Positions 1 to 9,463 of a stretch of 64,000 nucleotides of DNA are shown here, in pieces (position 1 is the stretch's first letter; each line of letters starts with the position of its first letter). Origin of the DNA: Gammaproteobacteria bacterium. GTDB taxonomy: Bacteria > Pseudomonadota > Gammaproteobacteria > Legionellales > Legionellaceae. The stretch spans positions 1-64,000 of the forward strand of contig JASBUZ010000015.1 in assembly GCA_030147635.1 (NCBI GenBank), given 5' to 3'. The notes under the pieces are model-generated. The model worked only from the letters and a program-made list of their open reading frames with translations, ran no database searches and was not told the origin of the DNA. Made by a program: the position numbers and the translations under genes.

Positions 1-30
1 GTCAATGCCTATTACGTTAATATCATCCAT
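1..30 (-). CDS. 5' end of an unidentified gene, cut by window edge
   Basis: An ATG at 30 reading toward the window edge is preceded by a GGGAG ribosome-binding site about 7 bases upstream. The only residues visible are MDDINVIGID. A short start followed by V-x-GID is seen in IS110-family transposases and in other RNase H-fold proteins such as RuvC-like enzymes, so either is possible. The neighbouring 118-162 palindrome would fit a mobile gene. Ten residues are too few to decide. Confidence 0.35.
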   Translation of the reverse strand, partial: MDDINVIGID

Positions 31-117
31 ACTCCGTCTCCCGGTTAAAATAATTGACTTAACTGTCGTTTATTTTCGGCTCATTGTGAAGCCTTTAAGG
101 AGGCGGGGTCCATAACA

Positions 118-162
118 TCAGGGCTTGAATTTTGAATTGCAGATTCAAAATTCAAGCCCTGA
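118..162. repeat. Long perfect palindrome (REP-like)
   Basis: Two 20-base arms that are exact reverse complements (118-137 and 143-162) enclose a 5-base loop. The core reads GGGCTTGAATTTTGAAT on the plus strand. It lies just past the aspS stop, so it could end aspS transcription, but no T-run follows on the minus strand. The flanking GGGGTC/GACCCC bases resemble the ends of REP sequences mobilised by Y1 transposases. This is inference; a genome-wide count of copies would settle it. Confidence 0.6.
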
Positions 163-171
163 CCCCGGATA

Positions 172-1503
172 CTATGGTGATAGACGGGTTGCGTCTCGTG
201 GGAACATAGTTGCTGACTTGATGTTATCCAAGCCTAAGAGCTTTTGCGTTAAGCGTTCAAGCCCCATGCCTAATCCACCGTGGGGTGGCAAACCATATTT
301 GTGTGCATTTGAGAAAAACTCAAACTCTTCCGGATTCATGTCTTTTTGCTTCATCTTGGCAACCAGCTCATCATAATCATGAATCCGCTGGCCACCAGAG
401 GTAATTTCAATGCCTCTAAACAACAGATCAAAGCTTAAGGTTAAGTCAGGCTCATTCGGATCATCTTTGGCATAGAAAGGTCGCTTAGCCGATGGGTAGT
501 GTGTAATGAATACAAACTCAGAGTTATATTTTTCTTTGATGTACTCAGAGATTTTGAGCTCTTCAATTGGCGCTAAGTCAAACGAATCTTTAGGCTTAAT
601 GCCATATTCTTTTTCAACAATTTCTTTTACTTCATAAAAACGAAGCACTGGAATAACTTCAATCACTGGCAGCTCGACTTTCCAAAGAGCAAGTTCATGG
701 CCGACTTTTTCATTCAAGTGTTTGAAAACATGCTTCAGCATGGCCGCTTCTAAATTCAAGACATCATAAAACGACTCGATATGAGAAAACTCTAAATCCA
801 TTGAGGTATATTCATTAATATGCCGATTGGTATGATGCTTCTCTGCACGAAACACTGGCGCTATCTCAAAAACTCTATCAAACACCCCAGTACAAAATTC
901 TTTATAGAACTGAGGCGACTGTGTCAAAAAGGCTTGCTTGCCAAAGTATTCAAATGAAAAGATATTCGCACCACCTTCAGCGCCCTCTTTTACAATCTTA
1001 GGTGAACGAATTTCAGTGAACTGCTCATTGATTAAGAAAGAGCGCACGCCTTGTACCAATGCAGATTGAATTCTAAAAATTGCCTTCTCAAGCGGATGAC
1101 GCATTGATAAATAACGAAAGTCGAACTTCACGTCATTGTGAATATCTAATTTTTTCTTGGTCACATCAAAAGGCATCGGCTCTGAAGGTGTACTTAAAAT
1201 CGTATAATCTGTCAGCTGAATTTCACAGTGTTTAGGGTTGACAAACGTATCTTTGATATTGGTTTCTGTCACAGTACCCTTAATATGTAGTGCACTGTTT
1301 TCTTTAATACCTGTTACTCCCAAATCTCCGGTATAAACCAACTGAATCAGGTAGTCACCATGCTGCAATAAAATAAATCCAAACTCAGAAAGCACACGCA
1401 CTTTATAGACAAAACCGCGCAGCTCAATCGTTTCACCAATATGGTCAGCAATATTAACGAGCTTTAAGGTTGGACTCAGCTCAGAAGAAATTGTCATATT
1501 CAT
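172..1503 (-). CDS. aspS: Aspartyl-tRNA synthetase, archaeal/AspS2 type
   Basis: Charges tRNA-Asp (and possibly tRNA-Asn) with aspartate in the cytoplasm. The 443-residue protein has an N-terminal OB-fold anticodon-binding domain (about 1-110) followed directly by the class II catalytic domain. Motif 2 is FRAEKHHTNRH and motif 3 is GLGMGLERL. It ends in FPRDATRLSP, closely resembling archaeal AspRS. The usual bacterial enzyme is near 590 residues and has a GAD insertion that is missing here. The residue matching Trp26 of the Thermococcus enzyme, important for tRNA-Asp/Asn discrimination, is Tyr (GFVYKVR). The gene follows a cytochrome c gene by 25 bases and is probably cotranscribed with it. 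AsnRS is less likely because the catalytic motifs fit AspRS better. Confidence 0.9.
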   Translation of the reverse strand: MNMTISSELSPTLKLVNIADHIGETIELRGFVYKVRVLSEFGFILLQHGDYLIQLVYTGDLGVTGIKENSALHIKGTVTETNIKDTFVNPKHCEIQLTDYTILSTPSEPMPFDVTKKKLDIHNDVKFDFRYLSMRHPLEKAIFRIQSALVQGVRSFLINEQFTEIRSPKIVKEGAEGGANIFSFEYFGKQAFLTQSPQFYKEFCTGVFDRVFEIAPVFRAEKHHTNRHINEYTSMDLEFSHIESFYDVLNLEAAMLKHVFKHLNEKVGHELALWKVELPVIEVIPVLRFYEVKEIVEKEYGIKPKDSFDLAPIEELKISEYIKEKYNSEFVFITHYPSAKRPFYAKDDPNEPDLTLSFDLLFRGIEITSGGQRIHDYDELVAKMKQKDMNPEEFEFFSNAHKYGLPPHGGLGMGLERLTQKLLGLDNIKSATMFPRDATRLSP

Positions 1504-1528
1504 GATTTATATGTCCAGTTTAAAATAA

Positions 1529-1891
1529 TTAATCTTTCTCAGGCGCTTTCTCGTCAGGGAGTAACGCTTTGATGGCAAGCATTAACTGCTCGTCAGTGCA
1601 CTCAAAACAGCCCCCTCTCGGTGGCATGGCACGCAAGCCTTCACTTGAGTGTTTAAACAATATATCCATCCCTTGTTCAAGCCTTGGGAGCCAGTCCTTG
1701 GAGACTTTCGGTCTCGGTGCGCCAAGTGGAATGACAGGGCGTGCCGCATGACAGCTCCCACAAAAATGCTGCACAATTTGTGCACCTTCATCATCAGTGC
1801 CTTTAATGCGTTCAAGAAAAGCTGTTGGGTGATGACTTGCCGCAAAAACACTCGTCACACCCAAGCACAAAAACCAAGCAAAAATTTTCAT
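1529..1891 (-). CDS. Secreted mono-heme cytochrome c5-like protein
   Basis: A predicted 120-residue periplasmic electron carrier. The start at 1891 gives a clean signal peptide (MKIFAWFLCLGVTSVFA, cut before ASHH); an upstream extension would bury it. One heme-attachment motif CGSCH is present, with a distal Met candidate in AMPPRGG. A further Cys pair (GGCFEC) near the C-terminus is typical of cytochrome c5 proteins. It lies between the methyltransferase and aspS on the same strand, and the three look like one transcription unit. Its electron partner cannot be told from the sequence. Confidence 0.85.
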   Translation of the reverse strand: MKIFAWFLCLGVTSVFAASHHPTAFLERIKGTDDEGAQIVQHFCGSCHAARPVIPLGAPRPKVSKDWLPRLEQGMDILFKHSSEGLRAMPPRGGCFECTDEQLMLAIKALLPDEKAPEKD

Positions 1892-1907
1892 CGTACACCC
1901 AACGGTC

Positions 1908-2726
1908 TTATTTTCTTGCCAATACCACATCAATGACATGCGTATCGTGGTATGGAAAGGTAAAAATTCTCTCAAACAAACGCTTCAAGCGTTGTAGTAA
2001 AAAACTCTTAGGAAGCATTTTAATAGACAAACTATTCAAAAACCAAGTTCCTTCAATGCCAAATAATGCGAGCTCATCAATATCATTCAAAACAACAGGG
2101 ATATGAAACCGTTGATGCTCTAACACTTCGAAATCATATTTACTAAACGCTTGTAATAGCTCCTGCTCACCAGGCGCCACCGTTGTGTTCTTTAGAATAG
2201 ACTTATAGTAATGCCCAACAACGCTGCTGATTAAAGTTCCTTCAGCAATAAATTCTGCTAGATATTGCTGCGCCACTGGAAACGAATCATAGGTGGTCGT
2301 AATGAAAGAAAAATATCCATTTGCTTTCGTTAAGGTGCGCACTGTTTCAAATAAAGCAGGCATTGGAATATAGGCATTAATGAAATGAGCCAATACTAAA
2401 TCTTGGCTATGAGGCGGCAAAAACTGCTCAACCTCAACAGCACTGGTTTCGATGGTTTTGAGGTCAAGTGCTTCTTCTGCTCGCTTTAGCATTTCAGCTG
2501 AAACATCAACACCTGTATATTCAGCGGTAGGAATATAGTCTTGAAGTTGTTTTAAAAAAGAACCATCTCCAACACCTAAATCAAGGACATGTGCATGTGG
2601 CCGGCTTTTTGGAAATAGCTTTTCAATTTGCGCGACAGCTGATTCATGACTTTTGGTAATCGAGCCAAATTGATCAGCCATATTGTACTGATGAGCTAAA
2701 TTGTTATACATCGCCTTTACAGTCAT
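1908..2726 (-). CDS. Class I SAM-dependent methyltransferase
   Basis: A 272-residue cytoplasmic protein with a Rossmann-type SAM-binding core. Motif I is VLDLGVGDGSF (about residues 47-57), followed by an acidic residue at the end of strand 2 in YTGVDVSAEML. The C-terminal third contains several aromatic residues and no recognisable extra domain. It starts 10 bases after the der stop and so is probably in the der operon. The substrate is unknown. Similar small methyltransferases act on small molecules, quinones or lipids, and nothing here chooses among them. Confidence 0.8.
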   Translation of the reverse strand: MTVKAMYNNLAHQYNMADQFGSITKSHESAVAQIEKLFPKSRPHAHVLDLGVGDGSFLKQLQDYIPTAEYTGVDVSAEMLKRAEEALDLKTIETSAVEVEQFLPPHSQDLVLAHFINAYIPMPALFETVRTLTKANGYFSFITTTYDSFPVAQQYLAEFIAEGTLISSVVGHYYKSILKNTTVAPGEQELLQAFSKYDFEVLEHQRFHIPVVLNDIDELALFGIEGTWFLNSLSIKMLPKSFLLQRLKRLFERIFTFPYHDTHVIDVVLARK

Positions 2727-2736
2727 ATCTCATCCA

Positions 2737-4143
2737 TTATTCTTTTTTTTGACGCTTTTTTTTCTTAACCCAACTCATCATGCGTTTTCTCTGTTTAACT
2801 TGCCTTGAGGTAAGCTTATTCTTCTTGCCCTCATAAGGATTTTCTCCCCCTTTAAATAAAACTTGCAGGGGTGTCCCAACCAGCTTCAGTTTACTCGTAT
2901 ACTCTTTACTGAGGTAACGTTTGTAGCTAGCGGGCAAGTCATCTACTTGATTTCCATGAATCACGACAATCGGTGGATTATGCCCACCTGCATGCGCATA
3001 CCGTAATTTAATACGGCGTCCCTTCACGAGTGGTGGTGGGTGTTTTGCAACTAAGTCTTGTAGAATACGAGTCAACTCTGGCGTTGAAAGCGGTTTTACA
3101 GCCGAGCGATAAGCTTCGTTAATATCCTTAAATAAACCACCAACACCTGAGCCGTGCAAAGCAGAAATAAAATGAAATTTAGCAAACTCTGCAAATTGTA
3201 GCTTTCTTAAAATAGATGTTTTGATTTGGTCGCGTTGGTCTTCATCCAACCCGTCCCATTTATTGGCAGCGATGACAAGGCCTCGTCCAGCATTGATAAT
3301 AAAGCCAATGAGATGTAAATCTTGATCGGTTAAGTCTTCTTGTGCATCAATCAGCATCACACAAACATGAGCATCTTGAATGGCATTGAGGGTTTTAATA
3401 ATCGAGAATTTCTCAATTTTTTCATCCACACGTGCACGTCTACGCACACCTGCTGTATCTACCAAAACATAAGACTGATTTGAACGCTCAAATGGGACTT
3501 CTACACTGTCTCGCGTAGTACCTGGCATATCATAAACCACCATACGCTCTTCACCAAGAATACGGTTAACAAGTGTTGATTTACCGACATTAGGACGACC
3601 AATCACCGCCACTCGAATCGCATCGGATGGCTCCAAACTCTCAGGCTCTGCCAGAGAAAAGTCGGCTGTGACACCACGTAATAGTTGCTGAATCCCACGT
3701 CCATGGGTTGCAGAAATAGGATGTAAGTCGGAAAAACCGAGACTCTGAAACTCTGCGCACACAACGTTTTCATCTAAACCATCGACTTTATTGACGAGCA
3801 AGTGAATCTTTTTGCCGTGCTTTCTTAAGTGAAGTGCAATTTTTTCATCAGTTGGGGTAAGGCCTGCTTGTGCATCCACTAAAAAAAAGACATGGCTTGC
3901 CTCTTCTAGGGCACGCTCAGACTGAGAAGACATTAAGGCATCAACTGCCATATCTTCAACACCAATCCCACCAGTATCGACCACAAAAAATGGCTTATTT
4001 TCGAACGACGCAGTCCCATATTGCCTGTCCCGAGTCAATCCAGGAAAGTCAGCAACTAAAGCATCTTGCGTACGTGTGAGGCGATTAAATAAAGTCGACT
4101 TACCGACGTTTGGCCGCCCGACAAAAACAATTGTTGGCATCAT
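2737..4143 (-). CDS. der: GTPase Der (EngA), ribosome assembly
   Basis: Double-GTPase needed for assembly of the 50S subunit. Two G domains in tandem are visible. The first has GRPNVGKST, a D-x2-G in DTGG, and NKVD. The second has [13 protein letters not shown] and NKWD. A KH-like domain and a very basic tail rich in Lys and Arg follow. The length (about 468 residues) is normal. Three consecutive possible starts (GTG ATG ATG) lie at 4146-4138; the ATG at 4143 or 4140 fits the E. coli protein best. The gene follows bamB by 9 bases, the standard gammaproteobacterial order. Confidence 0.97.
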   Translation of the reverse strand: MMPTIVFVGRPNVGKSTLFNRLTRTQDALVADFPGLTRDRQYGTASFENKPFFVVDTGGIGVEDMAVDALMSSQSERALEEASHVFFLVDAQAGLTPTDEKIALHLRKHGKKIHLLVNKVDGLDENVVCAEFQSLGFSDLHPISATHGRGIQQLLRGVTADFSLAEPESLEPSDAIRVAVIGRPNVGKSTLVNRILGEERMVVYDMPGTTRDSVEVPFERSNQSYVLVDTAGVRRRARVDEKIEKFSIIKTLNAIQDAHVCVMLIDAQEDLTDQDLHLIGFIINAGRGLVIAANKWDGLDEDQRDQIKTSILRKLQFAEFAKFHFISALHGSGVGGLFKDINEAYRSAVKPLSTPELTRILQDLVAKHPPPLVKGRRIKLRYAHAGGHNPPIVVIHGNQVDDLPASYKRYLSKEYTSKLKLVGTPLQVLFKGGENPYEGKKNKLTSRQVKQRKRMMSWVKKKKRQKKE

Positions 4144-4152
4144 CACGTCTAT

Positions 4153-5307
4153 CTACCCTTTAACTGTAAAGCAGTGCAGTTGTCCACGGGCAGTCATCAC
4201 ATACACATAATTTGAATCAACAACAGGTCCAACGACAATAGCACTCTTCAGCGAGTGGCGCGCTACAAAGTCACCATGCTTCGCATCTAACAAATGCAAC
4301 TCACCTTTCTTATCGCCAAGCACCAGTCGCCCACCCATTAATGCTGGCTCCGTCACACCACGCGCTTTCAAGGCGGTTTGCTTCCACTGAACATGCCCGT
4401 CGTGTCTTCCGATGGCCCAAAGCACATCATCGTTATCTGTCATATAGAGTGTGCTAGCATCAATCGCTAAATCTTTGTAAGTCGCATAAGGCTTACTCCA
4501 CAAGAAGTCCCCTTGTCGCAAAGACATCGCAACGGTGTAGCCTTGATAACTCGCAAGATAAGCCACATCGCCCCGTACAATTGGCGTTGCACTGATATCT
4601 GCTAATTTTTCAACGTCGCTTGAGCCACTTGCATAAGCAATACTACGCTGCCACACGACACGCCCTGTCTCCAATTCAACGGCATCTAATTTGCCATCAG
4701 AAAAACCGGCCAAAATTAAATTTTTGTAACGCACGGGAGATGAAGATGCCTTTAAGACGAGGGATGAACTACCGTGGTCAGCCACCCAAATTTTGGCACC
4801 TGTATCTCGATCAAAAGCGTATAGGTGCCCATCAACGGTCTTCACAATCACTCGATTTTCAACCAATAGAGGCGTTGCCAGTACCTCACCTGAGACTCGT
4901 GCTTTCCAAAGTGTTTTCCCACTCTTCTCGCTGAGCACAAAAATATTTGCATTATGGGTCGCAAGCACCAAGCGCCCCAAATTCGCAGCAGGTCCACTCA
5001 CTAAACGCTCGCCTAGGTTTTTTGACCACTTCACTCGTCCCGTTTTTGCATGAATGGCTTTGACCGTACCACTTGCGCTGGCTGCATAAACCATGTGCCC
5101 ATCTAAGGCTGGCTTCAAGCGTAGGTAAGCCTCTTTGCCTTTTTCTTTTTCAAATGCAACAGTCCAGACAGGAGTCCACGTCGCTTTTGAGGCGATAGGT
5201 GCCAAAATCCCAGGTACAGGCGTATTGTCCTTACCTAACCAATAATCATCGATGATGGTGCATCCTTGAAGCCCCACCAATGCGAACAGCAATAACCATC
5301 GAGCCAT
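4153..5307 (-). CDS. bamB: Outer-membrane assembly lipoprotein BamB
   Basis: Beta-propeller lipoprotein of the BAM complex that helps fold outer-membrane proteins. The signal peptide ends in the lipobox LQGC, so Cys16 would be lipidated. The residue after Cys is Thr rather than Asp, consistent with outer-membrane sorting. Repeated PQQ-like blades follow (for example AVDGHLYAFDRDTGAKIWV-like units through the protein). The length, 384 residues, is normal. It sits between the yfgM-like gene and der, as in other gammaproteobacteria. Confidence 0.95.
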   Translation of the reverse strand: MARWLLLFALVGLQGCTIIDDYWLGKDNTPVPGILAPIASKATWTPVWTVAFEKEKGKEAYLRLKPALDGHMVYAASASGTVKAIHAKTGRVKWSKNLGERLVSGPAANLGRLVLATHNANIFVLSEKSGKTLWKARVSGEVLATPLLVENRVIVKTVDGHLYAFDRDTGAKIWVADHGSSSLVLKASSSPVRYKNLILAGFSDGKLDAVELETGRVVWQRSIAYASGSSDVEKLADISATPIVRGDVAYLASYQGYTVAMSLRQGDFLWSKPYATYKDLAIDASTLYMTDNDDVLWAIGRHDGHVQWKQTALKARGVTEPALMGGRLVLGDKKGELHLLDAKHGDFVARHSLKSAIVVGPVVDSNYVYVMTARGQLHCFTVKG

Positions 5308-5327
5308 AAGCCCTTACACCTCTTTTG

Positions 5328-5981
5328 TTATACCGAATGAGTCGCGCCCGTAAGCGTTGCTAACTCATTGGTTTTCATCTCTAAAAAAACGTTGCCAACA
5401 CCACGTAGCTTGGTCTCTTCCTGTGCCTCAAGATAAGATTTTTCAGCATCGTCTAAACGTCCCTTAGCCGCATAAATATCACCTTTCAACTCATCAACCA
5501 ATGGCTTGTACATCGGACTATCTGTTTGTTCCAAATACTTTAGCGCTTTGTCGTATTCTTTCTCGGAAATCCAAAGACGCACTAAACGAATCTGAGCCAC
5601 TTGCTGAAGTGCTGGCATTTTAGCGTGCAGAGCAACATGCTCAAGCTCACGGGCAGCCTCTTCCCACTTGGTTTCTGACACCCAATGTTTGGCAAGTGTC
5701 AGCCTTGCTGCATCCCCATAGACCGTTTTAGGAAAATCTTTAATAATGGCTCGAGCATAAGCTTCAATTGACTGGCTTTCTTGGTTGGAAGCTGCAACCA
5801 TCAACTGCTCATAAGCTTGTGACGCAAGGTGCGTCATTTTTTCAGTATGCCACTGCCAATAACGATACCCTGCAACCAGTAGCAATACGCTCGTGACAAG
5901 GGTTGTAACCCAGCGCTGATTGCGCTGCCACCATGCCTTAATGGCTTCAAGTTGTTCTGCCTCGGTCATATAGATTGACAC
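5328..5981 (-). CDS. yfgM: YfgM-like ancillary SecYEG translocon protein
   Basis: Inner-membrane protein with a large periplasmic TPR domain; family members work between the Sec translocon and periplasmic chaperones. One membrane segment (WVTTLVTSVLLLVAGYRYW) follows a short cytosolic N-terminus, then come helical TPR-like repeats (TPR_21 type). The start is uncertain. The strong AAAGGAG site at about 5988-5994 best serves the GTG at 5981. An ATG at 5969 is too far from it, and a GTG at 6005 lies upstream of it. It sits between hisS and bamB in the usual order. Confidence 0.88.
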   Translation of the reverse strand: MSIYMTEAEQLEAIKAWWQRNQRWVTTLVTSVLLLVAGYRYWQWHTEKMTHLASQAYEQLMVAASNQESQSIEAYARAIIKDFPKTVYGDAARLTLAKHWVSETKWEEAARELEHVALHAKMPALQQVAQIRLVRLWISEKEYDKALKYLEQTDSPMYKPLVDELKGDIYAAKGRLDDAEKSYLEAQEETKLRGVGNVFLEMKTNELATLTGATHSV

Positions 5982-5994
5982 GTTGACATCTCCT

Positions 5995-7281
5995 TTACTG
6001 TTCACTCAAAAAATAACTTCTCATCGCAGAAATAACTTCTGTCTCAGTGACACACTGCTGATCCCTTGACGTACGCAAATCTTTAATGCTGACCGTTTGG
6101 TTCTGCAATTCTTCTTCACCAAGCACCAAGGCAAGCCGTGCACCACTTTTATCTGCCTTTTTAAACTGATTCTTAAACCGGCCACCTGTAGTATGCACTA
6201 GAATACACCAGGATGGCTCCTGCTCACGAATCACTTCAGCTATTTGAATAGCCCGTATCAAAGCGGCCTCATCCACTGGCAAAATATATGCCGTTGGCGA
6301 AGGTGCGATAAGCTTTGTCTCATTATGAGCAGTTGTCAAAAGTAGCAAACGTTCAAGCCCCATGGCAAATCCAACTGCAGGTGTTTTACTGCCACCAAGT
6401 TGTTCAATCAACCGATCAAATCGCCCTCCGGCACAAACTGTAGCTTGGCTACCCAGCTTATCAGTGACCCACTCAAATACAGTATGCTCATAATAATCGA
6501 GCCCGCGTACCAAACATGGACTCACCCGATAAGGGATCTCAAGTGCTTCAAGCCCTTTGCAAAAATCATCAAAGTGTTGACGACTTTCTTCCCCAAGGCT
6601 ATCCAAAAGCTTCGGCGCATTTTGAATCAACTCCTGCAGTTCAGGATTTTTACTATCTAAAATGCGCAGCGGGTTTCGAGTGAGTCGGTTTTTACTATCT
6701 TCATCTAGTGCATCTTGATGCTCACTTAAGTAAGCCGTCAAAACTTCAAGATAACGACTGCGCTCATCTGTGGTACCGAGTGTATTGACCTCTAAACTGA
6801 CTGAATCACTCAGTCCTAATACTTTCCAAAGCTTTGCAGAAAGCACAATCATCTCAAGCTCAATCCCAACACCTGCAGCACCAAACGCCTCAAGCCCGAG
6901 TTGATTAAACTGACGATAACGACCTTTTTGCGGCTTTTCATAACGAAACATAGGGCCTGTATACCAAAGCTTCTGCACCCCCTCTCGCAGTAAGCTATGC
7001 TCAAGACAAGCACGTACACAGCCAGCCGTTCCTTCAGGCCTCAGGGTCACGCTTTCATTGTTGCGATCAGAGAAAGTATACATCTCTTTTTCGACAATAT
7101 CTGTCACTTCGCCAATAGAACGTCTAAACAAAGCAGTATTTTCGAGCGCTGGTGTTCTAAGCTCACGATATCCATATGCTTCGGCACAGTCTGCAAACGC
7201 CCGCTCTATGACACGCCACCCATAACTTTCGTGTGGCAATACATCATTCATGCCACGAATGGCTTGAATTTTTTCAGTCAT
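5995..7281 (-). CDS. hisS: Histidyl-tRNA synthetase
   Basis: Class II synthetase that charges tRNA-His. The N-terminal catalytic core contains IRGMNDVLP, motif 2 (MFRYEKPQKGRYRQFNQ) and the histidine-specific block LVRGLDYYEHTVFE. The class II motif 3 region is GFAMGLERLLLL. A C-terminal anticodon-binding domain follows. At 428 residues it is full length. It overlaps the rodZ stop by 8 bases, so the two are translationally coupled. Confidence 0.97.
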   Translation of the reverse strand: MTEKIQAIRGMNDVLPHESYGWRVIERAFADCAEAYGYRELRTPALENTALFRRSIGEVTDIVEKEMYTFSDRNNESVTLRPEGTAGCVRACLEHSLLREGVQKLWYTGPMFRYEKPQKGRYRQFNQLGLEAFGAAGVGIELEMIVLSAKLWKVLGLSDSVSLEVNTLGTTDERSRYLEVLTAYLSEHQDALDEDSKNRLTRNPLRILDSKNPELQELIQNAPKLLDSLGEESRQHFDDFCKGLEALEIPYRVSPCLVRGLDYYEHTVFEWVTDKLGSQATVCAGGRFDRLIEQLGGSKTPAVGFAMGLERLLLLTTAHNETKLIAPSPTAYILPVDEAALIRAIQIAEVIREQEPSWCILVHTTGGRFKNQFKKADKSGARLALVLGEEELQNQTVSIKDLRTSRDQQCVTETEVISAMRSYFLSEQ

Positions 7282-7837
7282 CCTTCTGCTCCAAGGATGG
7301 GAGTTGTTGCTTTGGCGACAAAAGTGAGCGCATATTTGATAAATCAGTCAAGCGAATATCCGTTTCAGAAGCAAGTTTACTGGTTTCTGGCGCTCTAACA
7401 TGGGTCGAGAAAAAGCTTTCCACTTCTTTGTTTTTGAGCCACCAGCCAACTACTGCGATAAGTACCGCCACAGCAAATAATGCAGTCCCCAAACGTACCC
7501 AATGCTCGGTACGACTACTTCTTTCTCTGCGGCTTTGCCAAAGCGTACGCTCAGATGGCTCTTCTTCAATATGTTGTGAATGAAACAACTCGAGCAATGG
7601 CTCAGAATCAACTTCCAATAAGTTTGCATAGGCTCTTAAGTAGCCTTTAATAAAGACAGATTCTGGCATTTCGTCATATGCATCTTGCTCTAAAAGCTCA
7701 ATCACGCGAACGCGCAAATGCAGCTTACTTGCAACATACTCAAGGCTGTGTCCGTTTTTCCCTCGAATAGACGCAAGAATTGCGCCGGGCTTATCACCCA
7801 AAGAAAACTCATCTGACGCTAAGGTTGTTGTACTCAT
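7274..7837 (-). CDS. rodZ: RodZ-like cell-shape protein, short form
   Basis: Links MreB filaments to the membrane in rod-shaped cells. The N-terminal helix-turn-helix domain (about 16-85: SIRGKNGHSLEYVASKLHL, then VFIKGYLRAYANLLEVD) is typical of RodZ. A single membrane helix follows (about 115-135, LFAVAVLIAVVGWWL). The periplasmic part is only about 50 residues and lacks the usual beta-rich C-terminal domain (DUF4115); typical RodZ is around 300 residues or more. There is an ordinary stop and hisS follows at once, so this looks like a naturally short form rather than a window artefact. Confidence 0.85.
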   Translation of the reverse strand: MSTTTLASDEFSLGDKPGAILASIRGKNGHSLEYVASKLHLRVRVIELLEQDAYDEMPESVFIKGYLRAYANLLEVDSEPLLELFHSQHIEEEPSERTLWQSRRERSSRTEHWVRLGTALFAVAVLIAVVGWWLKNKEVESFFSTHVRAPETSKLASETDIRLTDLSNMRSLLSPKQQLPSLEQKDD

Positions 7838-7905
7838 TCACATACTCCCAAAGAAGATAGCGTGAGGCATTATAACCGTGAAGTCCCCTCGCTGGATACA
7901 CCTTT

Positions 7906-9042
7906 TCATGATGCTTTTTTTCGCTGCTTCTCAAAATGAAGCGTTTGCCAACGTGCAGCACGGCGTGTTCTATCAGCTACTTTGCCGGCCAATTGCCCAC
8001 AAGCTGCATCAATATCATCGCCACGGGTTTTACGCGTAATGGTGTTAATCCCCTTGGCGATTAGCCTATCTCGAAAAGCAAGAATCGTGCTCGATGATGA
8101 ACGTTTATATTGCGTCATTGGAAAAGGATTAAATGGTATTAAATTCACTTTTGCAGGCACATCAGTGAGGAGTCGAATCAACTCATCTGCATGTTTGGGT
8201 TGATCGTTCACACCCTCTAACATCACATATTCAAAAGTCACCACCCGTTTATCCGTAAAATAGGTGCGACACACGTCCATAAGTTCGGCCAGAGGATATT
8301 TTTTGTTAAGTGGCACCAATTCATTACGCAGCTCATCGTTTGGCGCATGAAGTGACACAGCAAGCGAGACTTCACTTTGTTCTCGCAGACGCTTCATATC
8401 AGGAATCACACCAGAGGTACTAAGAGTCACTCGGCGTTTGGAGAGTCCATAAGCACAGTCATCCATCATCAGGTTCATGGCAGCAACAACAGCATCGAAG
8501 TTTAGCAGCGGCTCCCCCATCCCCATCATCACCACATTAGTCACACGTTGCTGATGAATGTCTTCGTCTCGTTTCAGAGCATGTACTGCAAGCCACATTT
8601 GGCCAATAATTTCAGCAGTTGTTAGGTTGCGATTAAACCCTTGCTTTGCAGTCGAACAAAAACTGCAGTTCAGTGCACATCCAACCTGGGAAGACACACA
8701 AAGTGTTCCACGCCTTGCTTCGGGAATAAAAACGGTTTCAATCGAATTGCCGCAAGAAAGTCGTAGTAACCACTTACGCGTGCCATCACTTGAAGTCTGG
8801 CAGGTATTCACCTCAGGCAGCTCAAGCACTGCTCCTGCTTTAAGCTTCTCGCGAAGTGCTTTGCTCAAATTACTCATTGAGTCAAAGTCGAGGCAGCCTT
8901 CCTGGTGAACCCACTTCATCACCTGCTCGGCACGATAAGGCTTTTCGCCCAATGACTCAAAAAAGGCCCGCAGGCCTTTTTTGTCTAAATCAAGCAAATT
9001 TTGCTTTGAAGAATTACTGAGCGTCACGTCGGCACAACTCAT
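7906..9042 (-). CDS. rlmN: Dual-specificity 23S rRNA/tRNA methyltransferase RlmN
   Basis: Radical-SAM enzyme making 2-methyladenosine at A2503 of 23S rRNA and A37 of some tRNAs. The cluster motif CALNCSFC (CxxxCxxC) binds the 4Fe-4S centre. The resolving and methyl-carrying cysteines are likely those in SSQVGC and [10 protein letters not shown] near the C-terminus. The start at 9042 gives 378 residues, close to the family norm. It overlaps the end of ndk by 29 bases; a longer reading frame upstream is only a shadow of ndk. The pilF/pilW gene often found between rlmN and rodZ is absent. Confidence 0.96.
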   Translation of the reverse strand: MSCADVTLSNSSKQNLLDLDKKGLRAFFESLGEKPYRAEQVMKWVHQEGCLDFDSMSNLSKALREKLKAGAVLELPEVNTCQTSSDGTRKWLLRLSCGNSIETVFIPEARRGTLCVSSQVGCALNCSFCSTAKQGFNRNLTTAEIIGQMWLAVHALKRDEDIHQQRVTNVVMMGMGEPLLNFDAVVAAMNLMMDDCAYGLSKRRVTLSTSGVIPDMKRLREQSEVSLAVSLHAPNDELRNELVPLNKKYPLAELMDVCRTYFTDKRVVTFEYVMLEGVNDQPKHADELIRLLTDVPAKVNLIPFNPFPMTQYKRSSSSTILAFRDRLIAKGINTITRKTRGDDIDAACGQLAGKVADRTRRAARWQTLHFEKQRKKAS

Positions 9043-9448
9043 TTTCAGAGAAGAAAAAGGCAACTTCTTCTCGTGCAGTTTCAGGGCCATCTGAACCATG
9101 AACTGCGTTTGCATCGATGCTCTCAGCAAAGTTCGCACGAATAGTGCCGGGAGCCGCTTCTTTAGGGTTGGTTGCACCCATGATTTCACGGTGCTTCAAA
9201 ATTGCGTTTTCGCCCTCTAAAACCTGTACCATTACAGGACCTGAAATCATGAAGTTGACTAAGTCATTAAAGAATGGACGCTCTTTGTGAACGGCATAAA
9301 ACCCTTCTGCTTGCTCACGTGACAGTTGCAACATTTTTGCAGCCACAATGTTAAGCCCTGCTTCTTCAAATTGTGAATAGATTTTCCCAATGACTGATTT
9401 GGCAGTTGCGTCGGGTTTAATAATTGATAAAGTTAATTCTGTTGACAT
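9014..9448 (-). CDS. ndk: Nucleoside diphosphate kinase
   Basis: Balances nucleoside triphosphate pools by moving phosphate through an active-site His. The 144-residue protein starts [13 protein letters not shown]. The catalytic region [20 protein letters not shown] carries the phosphorylated His (NAVHGSD). The start at 9448 is chosen for its GGAG site and its match to the family. An unusually long leader (about 200 bases) separates it from a good promoter at 9659-9689 and contains a MITE-like element. Confidence 0.97.
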   Translation of the reverse strand: MSTELTLSIIKPDATAKSVIGKIYSQFEEAGLNIVAAKMLQLSREQAEGFYAVHKERPFFNDLVNFMISGPVMVQVLEGENAILKHREIMGATNPKEAAPGTIRANFAESIDANAVHGSDGPETAREEVAFFFSENELCRRDAQ

Positions 9449-9463
9449 ACTTACTCCGCACTC

